Shown: positions 23,885-35,191 of the stretch, piece by piece
Layout of the letters: each line of letters begins with the position of its first letter
Position numbering within the stretch: position 1 is the stretch's first letter
Notes under the pieces: generated by a model
The model's database searches: none
What the model saw: the letters and a program-made list of their open reading frames with translations, nothing else
What the model was told of the DNA's origin: nothing
Position numbers and translations under genes: made by a program
Source of the DNA: Aquilaria yunnanensis
Taxonomy: Eukaryota; Streptophyta; Magnoliopsida; Malvales; Thymelaeaceae
Assembly (NCBI GenBank): GCA_039654915.1
Contig: CM077596.1
Location: 1,674,001 to 1,738,000, forward strand
Direction: 5' to 3'
Length of the DNA: 64,000 nucleotides

Positions 23885-24360
23885 TTAGCAAAGAGAAGCC
23901 AATTCTCCTACCAAACATTTATTGAAACCCCCCCGGCCAACACGCCAAAGCCTGCCACCACAAAGAACTTGATGCCCTGCCATAAGTCCATTCCATAATG
24001 GAGAGACTAAAGAACATAACTCCTCTTTCACATTTAGAAAACGAGAAGTTAAGAAGTATTTCACGCACCAAACCTTGTGGAGCAATGAGGAGGGATTGTG
24101 TATAAGACACCATCCTTGCTTTGCAAGATAGGTGTGATTAAAAGCCTCAAAATACCTAAGCCCTAGTATGCTGCCCTCCTTGGATGAACATAACTGATTC
24201 CAGACACACTAAGTTATGAGGTGTCTGTCATGTGAAGAAGACCAGAAGAAACAAATCACAAGCTGACATAATTTGTCACAGACATGAGTGGGAATAAGTA
24301 GGCAACTAATTAGGTGACTCAACATTGCTTGAATTACAGATTTGATTAACACAAGGTGAC
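23885..24360 (-). pseudogene. LINE reverse transcriptase C-terminal fragment
   Basis: Read from right to left, this part encodes the conserved block that follows the RT palm in plant L1 elements: GSILGLRYFEAFNHTYLAKQ, the GW..I.NPSSLL motif and a LWRVGRG stretch. Internal stops and a shortened start show that it is non-functional. Confidence 0.75.
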
Positions 24361-24378
24361 CGCTGGGCTAATTGTATT

Positions 24379-27300
24379 AAAAGCCTCCATATGAAGATAA
24401 AAAATGCCTCAATATATTTGTTGACCTTGCAATTTCATCAACTTGTATATTTTGCCCACATTTAACTACTTTAACTTTGAAAATTTGTGCACTTTAAACT
24501 ATATAATAGACTTATGCAAACTATCTCGTACGTGCACTCGTACGATTTTAATTATGTCTGGATCCATCTTGGTGAACAAATAAATTTCTCGGTTGGAGGT
24601 GAACTCGTCACATTGAAGGGCAACAAGGCAACGGCACCATCCCCCTAATCGAAGACTGAAAATCTAATGAAATTACCCAAACGTTTTGAGGTCGTATCTT
24701 TGAATGTTTGTTGCCACACAAAATATTTAGCAGCAGCTAGGGCCAGAAATTAGTGGCTTTGGACCAATGGCAGAGCTACATTGGTGTCAGTGGCCAAATG
24801 GGTACACGTACTAAGATTTTGAAAAATATACTTTATCGACTCAAAACCATAACAACATATTTTATTTTTAAGTAGCTATGATAATTTTTTGTGATATTTA
24901 TATATTTACTGAATTATTTTACTATACTATCAATATTTACTTTTTTTAATTTTTTGAATCATATTAAAAAAAATTTTAAAAAAAGTAATAATAGTAATAA
25001 TTTTATTCACTGTATTAATTTCTACATCAAACTAAATAATTAAAAAGAAAAACGAAAAAAGAGACAGAGGGAGTAGTTCGGGTAGTACTCCAAGCCCCAA
25101 AAAGCCTTTGCAACATAATTTAAAGAGTCTCAAATCTTTGTAATTTCATATTAGTAAATTTTATCATATTATCTTGAAATTGTTATTTCAATAATTTTAA
25201 TTTTTTTTAATTTATGTGAAAAATTTTAAATATAAAATAAAAATAACATATAAATTTTTATTTTTTAAATTTTCATACCAAATTAAATATTTTAAAGATC
25301 TTGAGACGAAGAGAGTATTATTTAGTAAAATAAATGTACAATCACAATGTTATTTCAAGTAAAAAATTACGATAACAATTTAGTGAAAGTTAATATAAAA
25401 GTGATTAAATAATCACTTTTTTTATAAACTTTGTTTCTATTTTATATGAAACTAATTTCATTATCATCATAATGTAGTGAAATTTATAAAAAAAATTGAC
25501 GAAATAATCATTAGTTATAAATTAATTTAATATTTTACTGAAAAAATAATCAATTGATTAATATTTTTTATGAAGTAACTAATCTTTATATTTTTTTTCT
25601 TATCAAGCTTTAAAAAATAAAAATTAATAAAAAATGTTTACTTTTTTTTAAAAGTATTTTAAATTTTTTTTTTAGTTTCTTACATTATAAGATTTCAATT
25701 AATATACAAGTTGAGAAAATCATTACTATCTATAAAAAAAGGTCATTAATAATATTTTTCACAATTTCCCTAAATACAACCATAACAAAAAAATTTCTAC
25801 ATTGTTGGTATTAGGTGGGGAACGGTCGAATCTCCTACATATATATATAATGCGGTGGCGAAGCAGAATGATTATGAGAGCAACCATCGTGCTTTATGGT
25901 GACAAAATATTGACATCTGGACTGAAGTCCAACTATCCTCGATTCATGATCAACGTCTCCGTTGCCCCTGCAAGCTCTCAACTACTACGACACTATTTTG
26001 TATTCGCCAGTGGGTAAATTACCTAATAGGTTTTCTATTTGTATATGATAATACCTGTTAGTCCTAAACTTTGAAGTCATAAATTGTTGCCACTCTATCC
26101 CAGTAAACGTCATGATGTCGTAAACTTTAGATTTTTGCAATCTAGACCCCTGAATTTTCATGGGCTACAATTAAGACTTGGGACTTCAGTTTCTGCTTAA
26201 AATTCCAAATCCATTTACTTCGGCCTTATGTCGTATGTGGGAGCAAGTTAAACCCGAAACCTGATTTCCAACACAAAAATTTTAGGTTCAAGTTGGTTAT
26301 GACTGAAATTAGGCTATTTCGGCCAAACATGAAGTTTGCTTATTTGAGATGATTCGTATTGGGTCAAACCCAACTAATTTGATTGGGCCTGAATTCTCCA
26401 ACGTAGAGCCTAGCCTAGTTAGGGTCATCTCTCAATCTGTGTTAAATTGTTAATTTCAATTGATAGGCCAACCGGGCAATTGGGCTCATTTCTCATCTCT
26501 CCAACCCAACCCAACCCAACCCAAACCTTATTCACCTTAAACCCTATTTCATCTTTACCCTAAATCCTTATCTATCTCCAAAGAGACCATTGCCTACCTT
26601 GACCTCATCTTTCATCTATCTCCCCTCACCGTCGGCCCCTCCCCTCATTCTCCCTCCATTATATGTTTCACAATAAATGGCGACGAATGTAGTGTACAGA
26701 ACAAGTGCATCAACAAGTTTTGTTTAGACAAGACAAGGATGGGGCAAGGCTTCTTTATGTTTCACACAAAGCTTCTCTATCAAACTTGAGGCTTCTCAAT
26801 CCCTCATGTAGGTTCAGTTTCAAGGATGGGGTGATGATGCTGTTGGCTAGAAAAATCGGGCTAACGTGATTTATTGAATTCTGAACTCAAACTTTTTATG
26901 TTTGGTTTAGTTTCAGGCATAATGAATAATCAGTTTGGGTTTGGGCCAACATACAGAGATTAGATTAGGGCTAATTTGAGTAGATTTGACCTAAAACCCA
27001 AAATAATTGGCTTGATTTTCATCCTTAATGTCACATGTTTTCTATTACTAATAGATTTGAAACATTTCAATTTTTTTTTTCAAAACATTGGAATTGATCA
27101 TAACTTAGTTTGGATACATAACTTTTTTAACATTTTTTTCCTATACAAATGTAATCAATTTGAAAAATTGTATATCTTCATTAATCGACCCGTAACGAAG
27201 TAAATACTGATTGCTAGTATTACCTAACTATATAACTATTCTTATGAACAATGCCACCTGCTACAATATTTGGCCTTTTTAGCCTAAATTTTTTTTCCTT

Positions 27301-27710
27301 TTCTTTTTTGGAAATACATAATTGGTCCTCATTTTCTATATGGTGATGTCTTCTGGTCCTCAAACTTTTAAAGTAAAAATTTTTACCATTTTATCCTAAA
27401 CTTTTGGATTTTGTGTTTTAAGCCCCCAACTTCATGAGTGCTACTTAGGCCCCGATTTTTCAAGAAGTCCCAAATTCATTGCATTGGTCTTATCTCATAT
27501 GTTTTTTATTTATCAAATTTGTTAACATTTCCAATACCTTTCAGACATTTTAATTTTTTAAAATCTTTTAATTTGAACATAACTCATTTTTGAATTCATA
27601 AACTTTTTTACTATTTTTTCCTTTATGAATATAGTCGGCATGAAAAAGAAATTGTATCATTGTTGGTTACCCCTTACAAAGTATTGGTTGCAAACTTGCA
27701 ATTTAGTTCC
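24379..27710. other. Intergenic AT-rich and decayed repeat DNA
   Basis: 24.8-25.8 kb is extremely AT-rich and includes a Stowaway-type right end (GAGACAGAGGGAGTA near 25072) without a clear partner. 26.0-26.2 kb and 27.3-27.5 kb hold related sequences with the order GTCCT(A/C)AAACTTT...CCCAAATTCATT-like words. 26.5 kb has a short CCCAA tandem run. No gene seen. Confidence 0.45.
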
Positions 27711-27718
27711 CTTCTAAG

Positions 27719-28938
27719 TAGGGGTGAGCATGGGTTGGGTTGGTTCGGTTTTATGGTGGAACCGAACCAACCTGAAATGGCCTCGGTTCCAAAACTTTTC
27801 TACCCAACCTTAGAACCGAGAACCAAACAGAACCAAAACCATAGTTATGTGTTTCTCGGTTCTGGTTCTCGGGTTTTTCAGTTTATACCATATACCTATA
27901 ACAACATCAAAATTCAATAAATTTATATCCATAATCAGTTTTATGACATATTCAACATAATATACAATTAAATTAATATTTAAATATATATACTTAGACA
28001 CATTCAAAAGAGTTTAAAATATTATTCTTACAAAAATGGTTCAAAAGAGTTGCTTGTGAGGCATCTTTTATCTCAACTAGTTTACTTCCTTCCAATAATT
28101 CCAATATTGGTATGACATTCAATATAAAAAACTGAGTCTTTAAGACAATCTTCTTTACTATCAAAACCTAAAATATGTTGATGTCATGAATTTTTAATTT
28201 TGCATGACTCATAAATGAAAAAAATATCATAATTGTGTCGTAGAAAGTAGTTTGGAATGAAATATCAAAACCAAAATGACCTAGGAGTTGTGGGTCTATG
28301 AAGCAAAGTGATTTAAGTGAATATGGAGAAATTTCGTAAATGATCCCACAACTTCCAAACTGTTTCAATTTGGAACATCAGTTTAACAGTTTAATATAAA
28401 AACACAAAATGGACATCATAATATTTCAAAGAAATATATGTGTATGTATGTGTGTGTGTGTGTGTATATATATATGGATATATTAGTAATACTATAATTT
28501 TTACTCCCTCCGTCTCGATTTCTTTGATTCATTTGACTTTTTGGACTAGTTTGACTTTAATTTTTTTATATTATTGTTTGTTAGAAAAAAATTAAAAAAT
28601 ATATATTTAGAAACTATAGGTCTTGATTTATCATTCACACATAATTTTTTCATTTATATGCTAAAATGTCTAAAATAAAAAATCATATATTAATTGCTAA
28701 AACGTGAATGGTGCAAAGAATTTAGGACGGAGGGAGTATTATATAATTATATATATATCTCAGGTTCGGTTCCACCTTGGGTTGATTTCATATGGAACTA
28801 GAACCAACCCAAAAACCGTCAGCTTTCCTATATGTGAAACCAACTCGCGAACCGTAATCAATTTTTACCCAATCCAACCCAATGGGGTGGTTCGGGTTGG
28901 GTTTCGGATTTACCTAACCTAACACATGCTCACCCCTA
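27719..28938. mobile_element. Non-autonomous hAT-like element in the FRIGIDA-like gene promoter
   Basis: TIRs TAGGGGTGAGCATGGGTTGG and, in reverse, TAGGGGTGAGCATGTGTTAG, with a perfect 8-bp duplication CTTCTAAG at 27711-27718 and 28939-28946. The interior has GGTTCGGTT/AACCGAACC words, a TG/TA microsatellite at about 28437-28475, and a nested Stowaway MITE. No transposase. Confidence 0.93.
28504..28736. mobile_element. Stowaway MITE nested in hAT-like element
   Basis: A 233-bp element with ends CTCCCTCCGTCTCGATTTCT and, in reverse, CTCCCTCCGTCCTAAATTCT, and TA on each side (28502-28503, 28737-28738). These are typical Stowaway ends. Confidence 0.93.
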
Positions 28939-29154
28939 CTTCTAAGGCCACAATGATTAGGCCAAAATACACATTGTAGTCCTTAACCCGGCTAACTGGG
29001 AGACTTACTCCCCTAAACTTTAACTAAGAGCAACTCAGCCTTAAACTTGAGTGGGTCAGAGTCGTCAGACAATTTTTCGAGTCGATCGAACAGAGACGAA
29101 TTCATTTCATAATCTTCATCGAACCCCGGCCAAAAATTCTTCCAAAACTCTCCC

Positions 29155-31566
29155 ATGTCGACGGAGCTCGCCATCACGACGGAACGTGCCCAGAAATTCT
29201 TCGACGACCTCGAAGCCCAGAAGACAATCCTGTCCACCTGCACCCAGTTATTTACCTCTCTCACCTCCCACTTCGCCTCCCTCCAAGACTCCCTCTCTCA
29301 GAAATCCGAATCCCTCGACTCCAAATTCCTCTCTCTCGCTTCCACCTCCTTCCAAACCTTAGATTCCATCTCCGCCCGGGAATCCTCCATCCCTGACCGC
29401 GAATCCTCCGCCGCGAACCGTATCGAGTCTCTGAAATGCGCCGCCCTCGAGGAATTTCAGAACCCGCCCAAGGGTTCAGGAGACCTTGTGGAATCGTTGA
29501 AGTCGCTGGCGCGTCAGATGGAAGCCGGGGAGTTGGTTAGATTCATTATTTCCAGACGGAAGGAATCGGTTTCCCTGAGGGCGGAGATACCGAATGCTTT
29601 GGCGGAGGCAGTTGATCCGCCGCGGCTGGTGCTGGACGCGGTGGAGCAGTTTCTGTCCCAGAAAGTGGCGAAGGCTGGGGGATTGACGGATAAGAGGTGG
29701 GCATGCGGGACGCTAGTGCAGGCCCTCTTTCCGGAGTCGAGTTGGAGGGAGAAGAAGGGGCCGGAATTTGCGATAAGAATTGTAGAGAGGGCAGCGGAGT
29801 TGGTGGGAAAATGGAAGGGACAGACGGAAGGGGAGACGGAGACCGTCGGAGCTGCTGAGGCCGTGATGTTTTTGCAAATGGTGGTGGGTTTTGGGCTCCT
29901 GGAGAAGTTTGATGAGGGGTTTTTGCGGAATTTGGTGGTCAATTTTGCCTCGAGGAGAGACATGGCCAAGCTTGCAGCGGGTTTGGGAATGAGTGAGAAA
30001 ATTGGAGGTTTGTTCTCTGACTTTTAACGGTATCCATTGAATAGTTTGATCATTTGCATTCCTTGTTATTGTGATTTTGAGCTGATGCTTGTTATGTGAT
30101 TGTAAGGATTGCCTTTTATTGAATTTCCAATGATTGAGAACATTTTAAAATTATGTTCTTGCTTGCTAGCTTTTTCAGTCAGAATAATAGTCTCTTAAGT
30201 CTTAACAATATCCGATTTTCAGGTGGTAGTAGTTATCTTTCACTTAATGGAAAACTGATTCGGCTTGTGTGATAGTTGCTCCCTTTAAGGTGCATCTTGC
30301 AGGCTTATTTTCCGAATTATCTTCATCTTCTTTTTGAGAGGCTTAAAAACGTTTGCCTGCTTATAGTTTATAGCTTGTAGAAATCTTTAGTTTTGGTGGA
30401 AATATGCAGACTTTTTAGTCTTACAATTGTGCAGTTCTTTCAGCTCTAACCATTTGATTCTAAGAATCCTCATTCTCCCTATTTACCTATCCTACCTTGT
30501 GTACGGGTTTCCGAATATTGTTAGGGTACGCCCCATATCATCAGAATACATGAGACTGAAATCATATCAATTGATGTTGCTCTTTGCCCTCCTCTCCTCA
30601 TATAATTATTTTGTTAAATCATGATTAAACTAGCTAGTTCCTCAGGTTTTCTTTCTTGATTGAACCATCTATGGATTGGACAGATGTTATTGATGAACTA
30701 ATAAGGAGTGGTAAGGAGATCGAAGCGGTGTACTTTGCTTCTGAGGCTGGTTTGACTGAAAAGTTTTCCCCTGTTTCTCTGCTCAAGTCCCATCTTCGCA
30801 ACAGCAAGAAGAATGCTGCAAAAATCTTGAGAAATGGAAAATATGGGACATCTGCAACGGTTTGTATATATAAATTCCATTCTATTGTCTCCATAGTTGT
30901 GCAAGACATGCTGGTTAAATTGCCTTGGTATTGTTCTTTATGCAAGACGTGCTGGTTAAATTGCCTTGGTATGGTTCTTTGCAGGAGGAATCAAACAATC
31001 TAGAACTGACTTCAATAAAAGCCATTATTAAGTGCGTAGAAGACCATAAACTTGAACAAGAGTTCCCTGTTGATACCCTCAAAAAGCGAGCCGCTCAGCT
31101 TGAGAAGGCTAGGGCAGACCGGAAAAAGAGTTTTGCTGCTTCAGGTAAGCATCAAAATAAGCGAAGCCACGATGCTGGAAATAGTAGAGGTACTGGACCA
31201 GCTGTTTTCCGTCCAGCTAAAGTAGCTAAATATTCAAGCACCTATCCGGCTATCAATCGGCAAAACCGTGCCCCGGCACCTCTGGTACAACATAGTCCAG
31301 CTCCTAGATACCCTCCATCGTACACTTATGCTGCCCAGAGCATTTATGAAGCCCCTACTGCAACACCATATGCGTCAACATATGGTTTGACTCACTCTCA
31401 GAGTCCTGGTGCAATTTCTCAACCACACTACCTACACCCTGTGGATGGAATAAGTCCTGCAGGTTACCGGACCAGTAGTTCCGCATATGGTGGGCAGGCA
31501 GGTTTTGGAGCTTATGAGTATGGATCTTCAGCTCCGTCTTCTTATCAGCCTTCATACACTCAATAG
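29155..31566 (+). CDS. FRIGIDA-like protein (FRL4-like)
   Basis: Predicted FRIGIDA-family protein of 536 residues. Exons: 29155-30007, 30684-30859, 30985-31566. The intron 1 donor is GAG/GTTTGT and its acceptor GGACAG/ATG; this choice restores KIGDVIDELIRSGKEIEAV, which matches the family. Residues about 1-95 look coiled-coil (TILSTCTQLFTSLTSHFASL), about 100-400 form the Frigida domain (RFIISRRKESVSLRAEIPNA, AEAVMFLQMVVGFGLLEKF), and the C-terminus is Tyr/Pro/Ser-rich low-complexity sequence. Arabidopsis FRIGIDA acts with its relatives in a nuclear complex that raises FLC transcription; the role of FRL4-type members is less clear. Intron 2 ends in a 41-bp tandem duplication that includes the acceptor area. 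A hAT-like element ends 216 bp upstream. Confidence 0.93.
30900..30981 (+). repeat. 41-bp tandem duplication at FRL intron 2 acceptor
   Basis: Copies at 30900-30940 and 30941-30981 differ at two or three positions (GACATG/GACGTG, TATTG/TATGG). The second copy runs directly into the true acceptor TTTGCAG at 30984. Confidence 0.9.
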
Positions 31567-32700
31567 TTCAAAGAAGGTGGTAGCCAGATTTCTACGGTTT
31601 CCATTGTCCATTAATGACCCTAGATTGTGTAGGTGTGAGCTAGATGAGCTTCATTTTTCACAGATGGTATAACTGTACTCAGAGAGGGGATCCCCGATAC
31701 CTGTAGTAGTTTGGTATTATAAGGTTGGATCCTATTAACTTCCACCATGGTATTAAGCAGGTAGTTTTTCAGTTTTAGGACAAACTCGACAGGTGATGGT
31801 CCTCTGCATCAGGCTTGGACCTGTGTCTGGAAAAACCACCCAGGGCTCTGCTTGGTAAAGATGATGAAAATGGGCAAACCAATAATTAATGAAGAATATT
31901 TCACGTTAATTTTTATGTTTAAAAAACTTGTCTTCTTAAATCTTTCCTGCCAATACAAAGCATTGCTGTTGGATCGGCCGCTGGTGTCGATAAATTTACC
32001 GCTCATTTGTGTGAATTTGAGGCAACTCAACATACATTTTACACATTGCATTTCCCTAAGTTCAGAGGTGTGTACCAAAAGAATTGTTAGGTTTGATTTG
32101 AGGGGGCAAAAGGGGAATGTGCTTAGTCGAGTTTGATCTCACCCCAGGTGACCATATCTTTACACAGTCAGGATCAGCATCAGAAGAAAATCATAGCAAC
32201 GAACGTTAGTATATCAGAACCACGCAGAACTGAAAAATTCTGTCTGCTTATTTTTGTTTTATTTTCTCCATCCGGACAAGTATATATGCGTAATGGTCCT
32301 AATGGATCACCATTTCGTTTAAAATTTTTTCATCTAGCATGAAAGCCAAGTCCAAGTGTTTTGCTTCGTGATAAAAGACCCGCACATATATACAGTATAA
32401 AAGGTTGCAAAGGAAACAACTCTTGAACGGAAAAATAAAATCTTCTTTCCGATTTTTCTCATCTTTTTTAAGATCGTATCCTTCTTTTCTTATGGGTGGA
32501 GGTCAGTTGATTGAGCTTGTGTTTGGAAATTTAGCTTTGGGATAGGAAGGGGGCAAAATATTTTGAGTCCTAAAAATTTCACCCTTTTCTATTTTAGTCC
32601 TAGCTAAGGGTTTATGTTTTTCCAAAAGAGTCTTTAACCTCTACAGTGAGATAGTATAACATGTGGCAATGGCTTACATATGCTAGATGGAACTCATAAC
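31567..32700. other. 3' flank of the FRIGIDA-like gene and intergenic DNA
   Basis: Probable 3' UTR in the first few hundred bases. No further gene seen. Confidence 0.45.
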
Positions 32701-32759
32701 GGTATTGGTGTTATAGTGTCCGCCATTGGATTGAGAATGTTTGCTTGAGATTGTCTTAC

Positions 32760-33700
32760 ATTGCGTTGAGAGTATTTACTTCTGGTGTCTAAGTGCTTGT
32801 CTCCGGTTATTGAATGTCTGTGTATCACCTTCAAATGATGCAAATAACATAGTTTTCTTCAAATTTTGTAGTTAATTGGGAGAAAATAAGATATTTTAAG
32901 GATGTGGAAAAATTACATAGTAATATTTTTATAGTTTTCTTCTTTTTTGGAATTCAAATCAATTAGAGTTGTTTGTACCATGTTTAAAATGAAATGAATG
33001 ACAATTTGCGTTTCTTGAATGTCCAATATGATGGGTTGAGTAACTACATTTGGTAAAGGAGTGCCTTTGATATATGATTAAGTATATATTCCAGATTTGT
33101 ATGCATATGATAAGTGTCCAGTCATGGTGTCCAAGTGTCATAATGTGATAGTTTGAGGCAGAGTGTCTAGATCTGATAAGGGAATGATATTATTTGCTTG
33201 TTTGAGTATATGTTTCAGATATATATGGTGTCCAAGTGCCCGATTATGGTTGTTGGATGGATAGTATAATAGGTTAAATGGCTAAGCAGTAATGTAGTGT
33301 ATTGTCTACATGTTTGAGTATATATTTCATGTTTGTATGATGCCTAAGTGTTTAATTGTGCTATCAAATATTTGATTATGGTGGTGGAATATCTAGTATA
33401 TGTGATAGATTAAATGCCTAAATTTAGTAAGAAAGTGTCTAGTATATATGTTTGAATATATACTTTAGGTAGTGTCTGATTGTGGTAGCCAAGTGTCCAC
33501 TTGTGACAGTTAAGTGTGTCCAATATGATAGGTTAAATATCTAGTCTGCATGTTTATGATGTCCGATTATGGTGGTTAAATGCCTAGTGTAATAAACTAA
33601 GTGTCAAAATCTAGTAAAAGAATGTATAATATACGTGACTATGATGTCCATGTGTTTCAATTGTTAGCGGTTGAATGTCTAGTGTGCCTATATAACTAAA
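32760..33700. repeat. Decayed minisatellite-like region
   Basis: Irregular repetition of words such as GTGTCTAG, GTCCAAGTGT, TGATTATGGTGG, GGTTAAATG and CATGTTTGAGTATAT, usually in the same order, through nearly 1 kb. The unit is too diverged for me to set a period by eye, and no coding frame is present. Confidence 0.6.
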
Positions 33701-33795
33701 TCTAGTAGTTGTTTAATTCTATGGATAATTAGCATAAAAATGTATAACAATATAAAGGTTTGCAATTGATATGAAAATATCTTAGAACTGATACT

Positions 33796-34458
33796 AATAA
33801 GAACCTCAAGATCAAACATCTAAATACAAGCCAACTTACATATTCTTTAGGTAGAACTCATCCTTAAATACTAGCTTGTTGAGGTAATGGTGCCCAAGAA
33901 CATAAAAGCACCTACACAACCTCTTTTGTAAGTCATATGGAATTTGTGGCTTACATCATTAATCCTCTTTTATCAGCCCTTCAACTCAAATCAAACACGG
34001 GTACCAACAGTCTCAGTCAACCATCTACTGGTGCCACAAGTTCCACAAGTCTCCCACAACAATGTGGATTCACATAATCGAACTTGACCCACACCTTCTC
34101 AAACCTGAGACCTATCATTTCCTCCATCTTTAAGAAAGGTTCATCCTTGGACCTATTTCTTGAAAGTGGGGCTCAAACCCGTGACCTATGCTTCAATACC
34201 AAATTAATAGGAACATGGAGATCAAACCTCTGAGCACGAGCCAACTTAAATATACTTTGGATAGAACTCATCCCCAAAAGCTAACTTGTAAGCTATGTGA
34301 AATTTGCGGCTCATATTATTGACCTTCTCTTATTGGCCCTTTAACCTGGATCAAATACGGGGTACCAGTGGTCTCGATTGACTGCTACTGGTGCCACAAC
34401 TAAGTGGATTCCCTTGGCTGGACTCAATCCGTGGCTTCCTATCTAGACACGTGACATA
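33796..34458. repeat. Two imperfect direct repeats, period about 410 bp
   Basis: Copies start at about 33796 and 34206 and share AGATCAAAC, GAGCCAACTTA-like, GAACTCATCC, and CTACTGGTGCCACAA blocks. Each copy is followed by a TACCAAATTA- or TACTAAATTG-type end. This may be LTR-derived, because GATACCA is the reverse of a tRNA-Met primer-binding site, but no internal retroelement domain is seen. Confidence 0.6.
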
Positions 34459-34930
34459 TCAGATACTAAATTGTCCTTCATCAAATTGTAAGTAAAATAA
34501 CACCTCCTCCATCCTCAAAAAATTATAAGTAAAATACAAACAAAACATATTCTAATAAAAGAATAGACAACAGTTTTGTGCTTTTATGCAACCAGTTTTG
34601 CATTTTTGTATTTATATCATCCTCATCTTTGGCTAGATGAGAATTATTTGACATTAAAAATAAAAAAGTTTTAATTGATTTATATTCCTTAAAAATATGA
34701 AAAATGTTATATAAAATATCCTTAAAGATAGCGTGACTATTTCGTAGTTAAATGTAAATTTTTAAAACATAAAACAAACTATTTAAAAAAAAAAAAGGCC
34801 AATTCTTGTGTGCGCCTGGCTTATTTACATCCGTGCCATTTGACAGTCGGCTGGCTTATTTACATCCATGCCATTATGACCTATTTACTCTTTTTCTATT
34901 TTTTTCTTTTTTGGGTAGTTTCTTGTTAGT

Positions 34931-35104
34931 TAGTTGCTCTGCTTCTTCTTCTACTCCGTTTCTTCTCTAGCTTTGTCTCGCAATTTTCGCGTTCCATCGA
35001 TCGTTCTTAGGTGTGTATTAGTTGCTCTGCTTTTTCTTCTAATCCGTTTCTTCTTCTAACTTTGTCTCGCGAGTTTCGGGTTGCATCGATCGTTCTTCGG
35101 TGTG
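34931..35104 (+). repeat. 88-bp tandem duplication upstream of FAR1 gene
   Basis: Copies start at 34931 and 35019; both contain TTAGTTGCTCTGCTT, TTTGTCTCGC and GCATCGATCGTTCTT-like blocks. It lies 88-261 bp before the start codon and is likely promoter or 5' UTR. Confidence 0.85.
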
Positions 35105-35191
35105 GATTTCGATCTTAGTTTCTTTTCTGTGTCGTTGAAGGACAAGTTTCGGAACTCTTGTTTTGATGGAGGTGTTTGCTTGTGGTCAGTA

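Larger units (their letters stand above)
21807..24368 (-). mobile_element. 5'-truncated LINE (non-LTR retrotransposon)
   Basis: A 10-bp direct repeat TAATTGTATT flanks the unit (21797-21806 and 24369-24378). The left end has a T-run, the poly(A) tail read in reverse, so the element lies on the minus strand. Minus-strand frames at about 24360-23880 encode the end of a LINE reverse transcriptase and the zf-RVT region, for example HLVLIKSVIQAML-like, LAKQGWCLIHNPSSLL and RWRVG-like stretches, broken by stops. It is truncated at the 5' end. A hAT-like element has inserted at 22150-22963. Confidence 0.82.

Noticed and set aside
25010..25320. Possible Stowaway MITE(s)
   Set aside because: Right-end-like motifs occur at about 25072 and 25310, but no convincing left ends or matching TA pairs were found.
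29514..29969. 151-codon minus-strand frame
   Set aside because: It is the shadow of exon 1 of the FRIGIDA-like gene.
30646..30683. Alternative start of FRIGIDA-like exon 2 after CCTCAG at 30645
   Set aside because: It needs a weaker donor (TTT/GTTCTC) and inserts residues not expected in the family; the GAG/GTTTGT to GGACAG junction restores the conserved KIGDVIDEL stretch.
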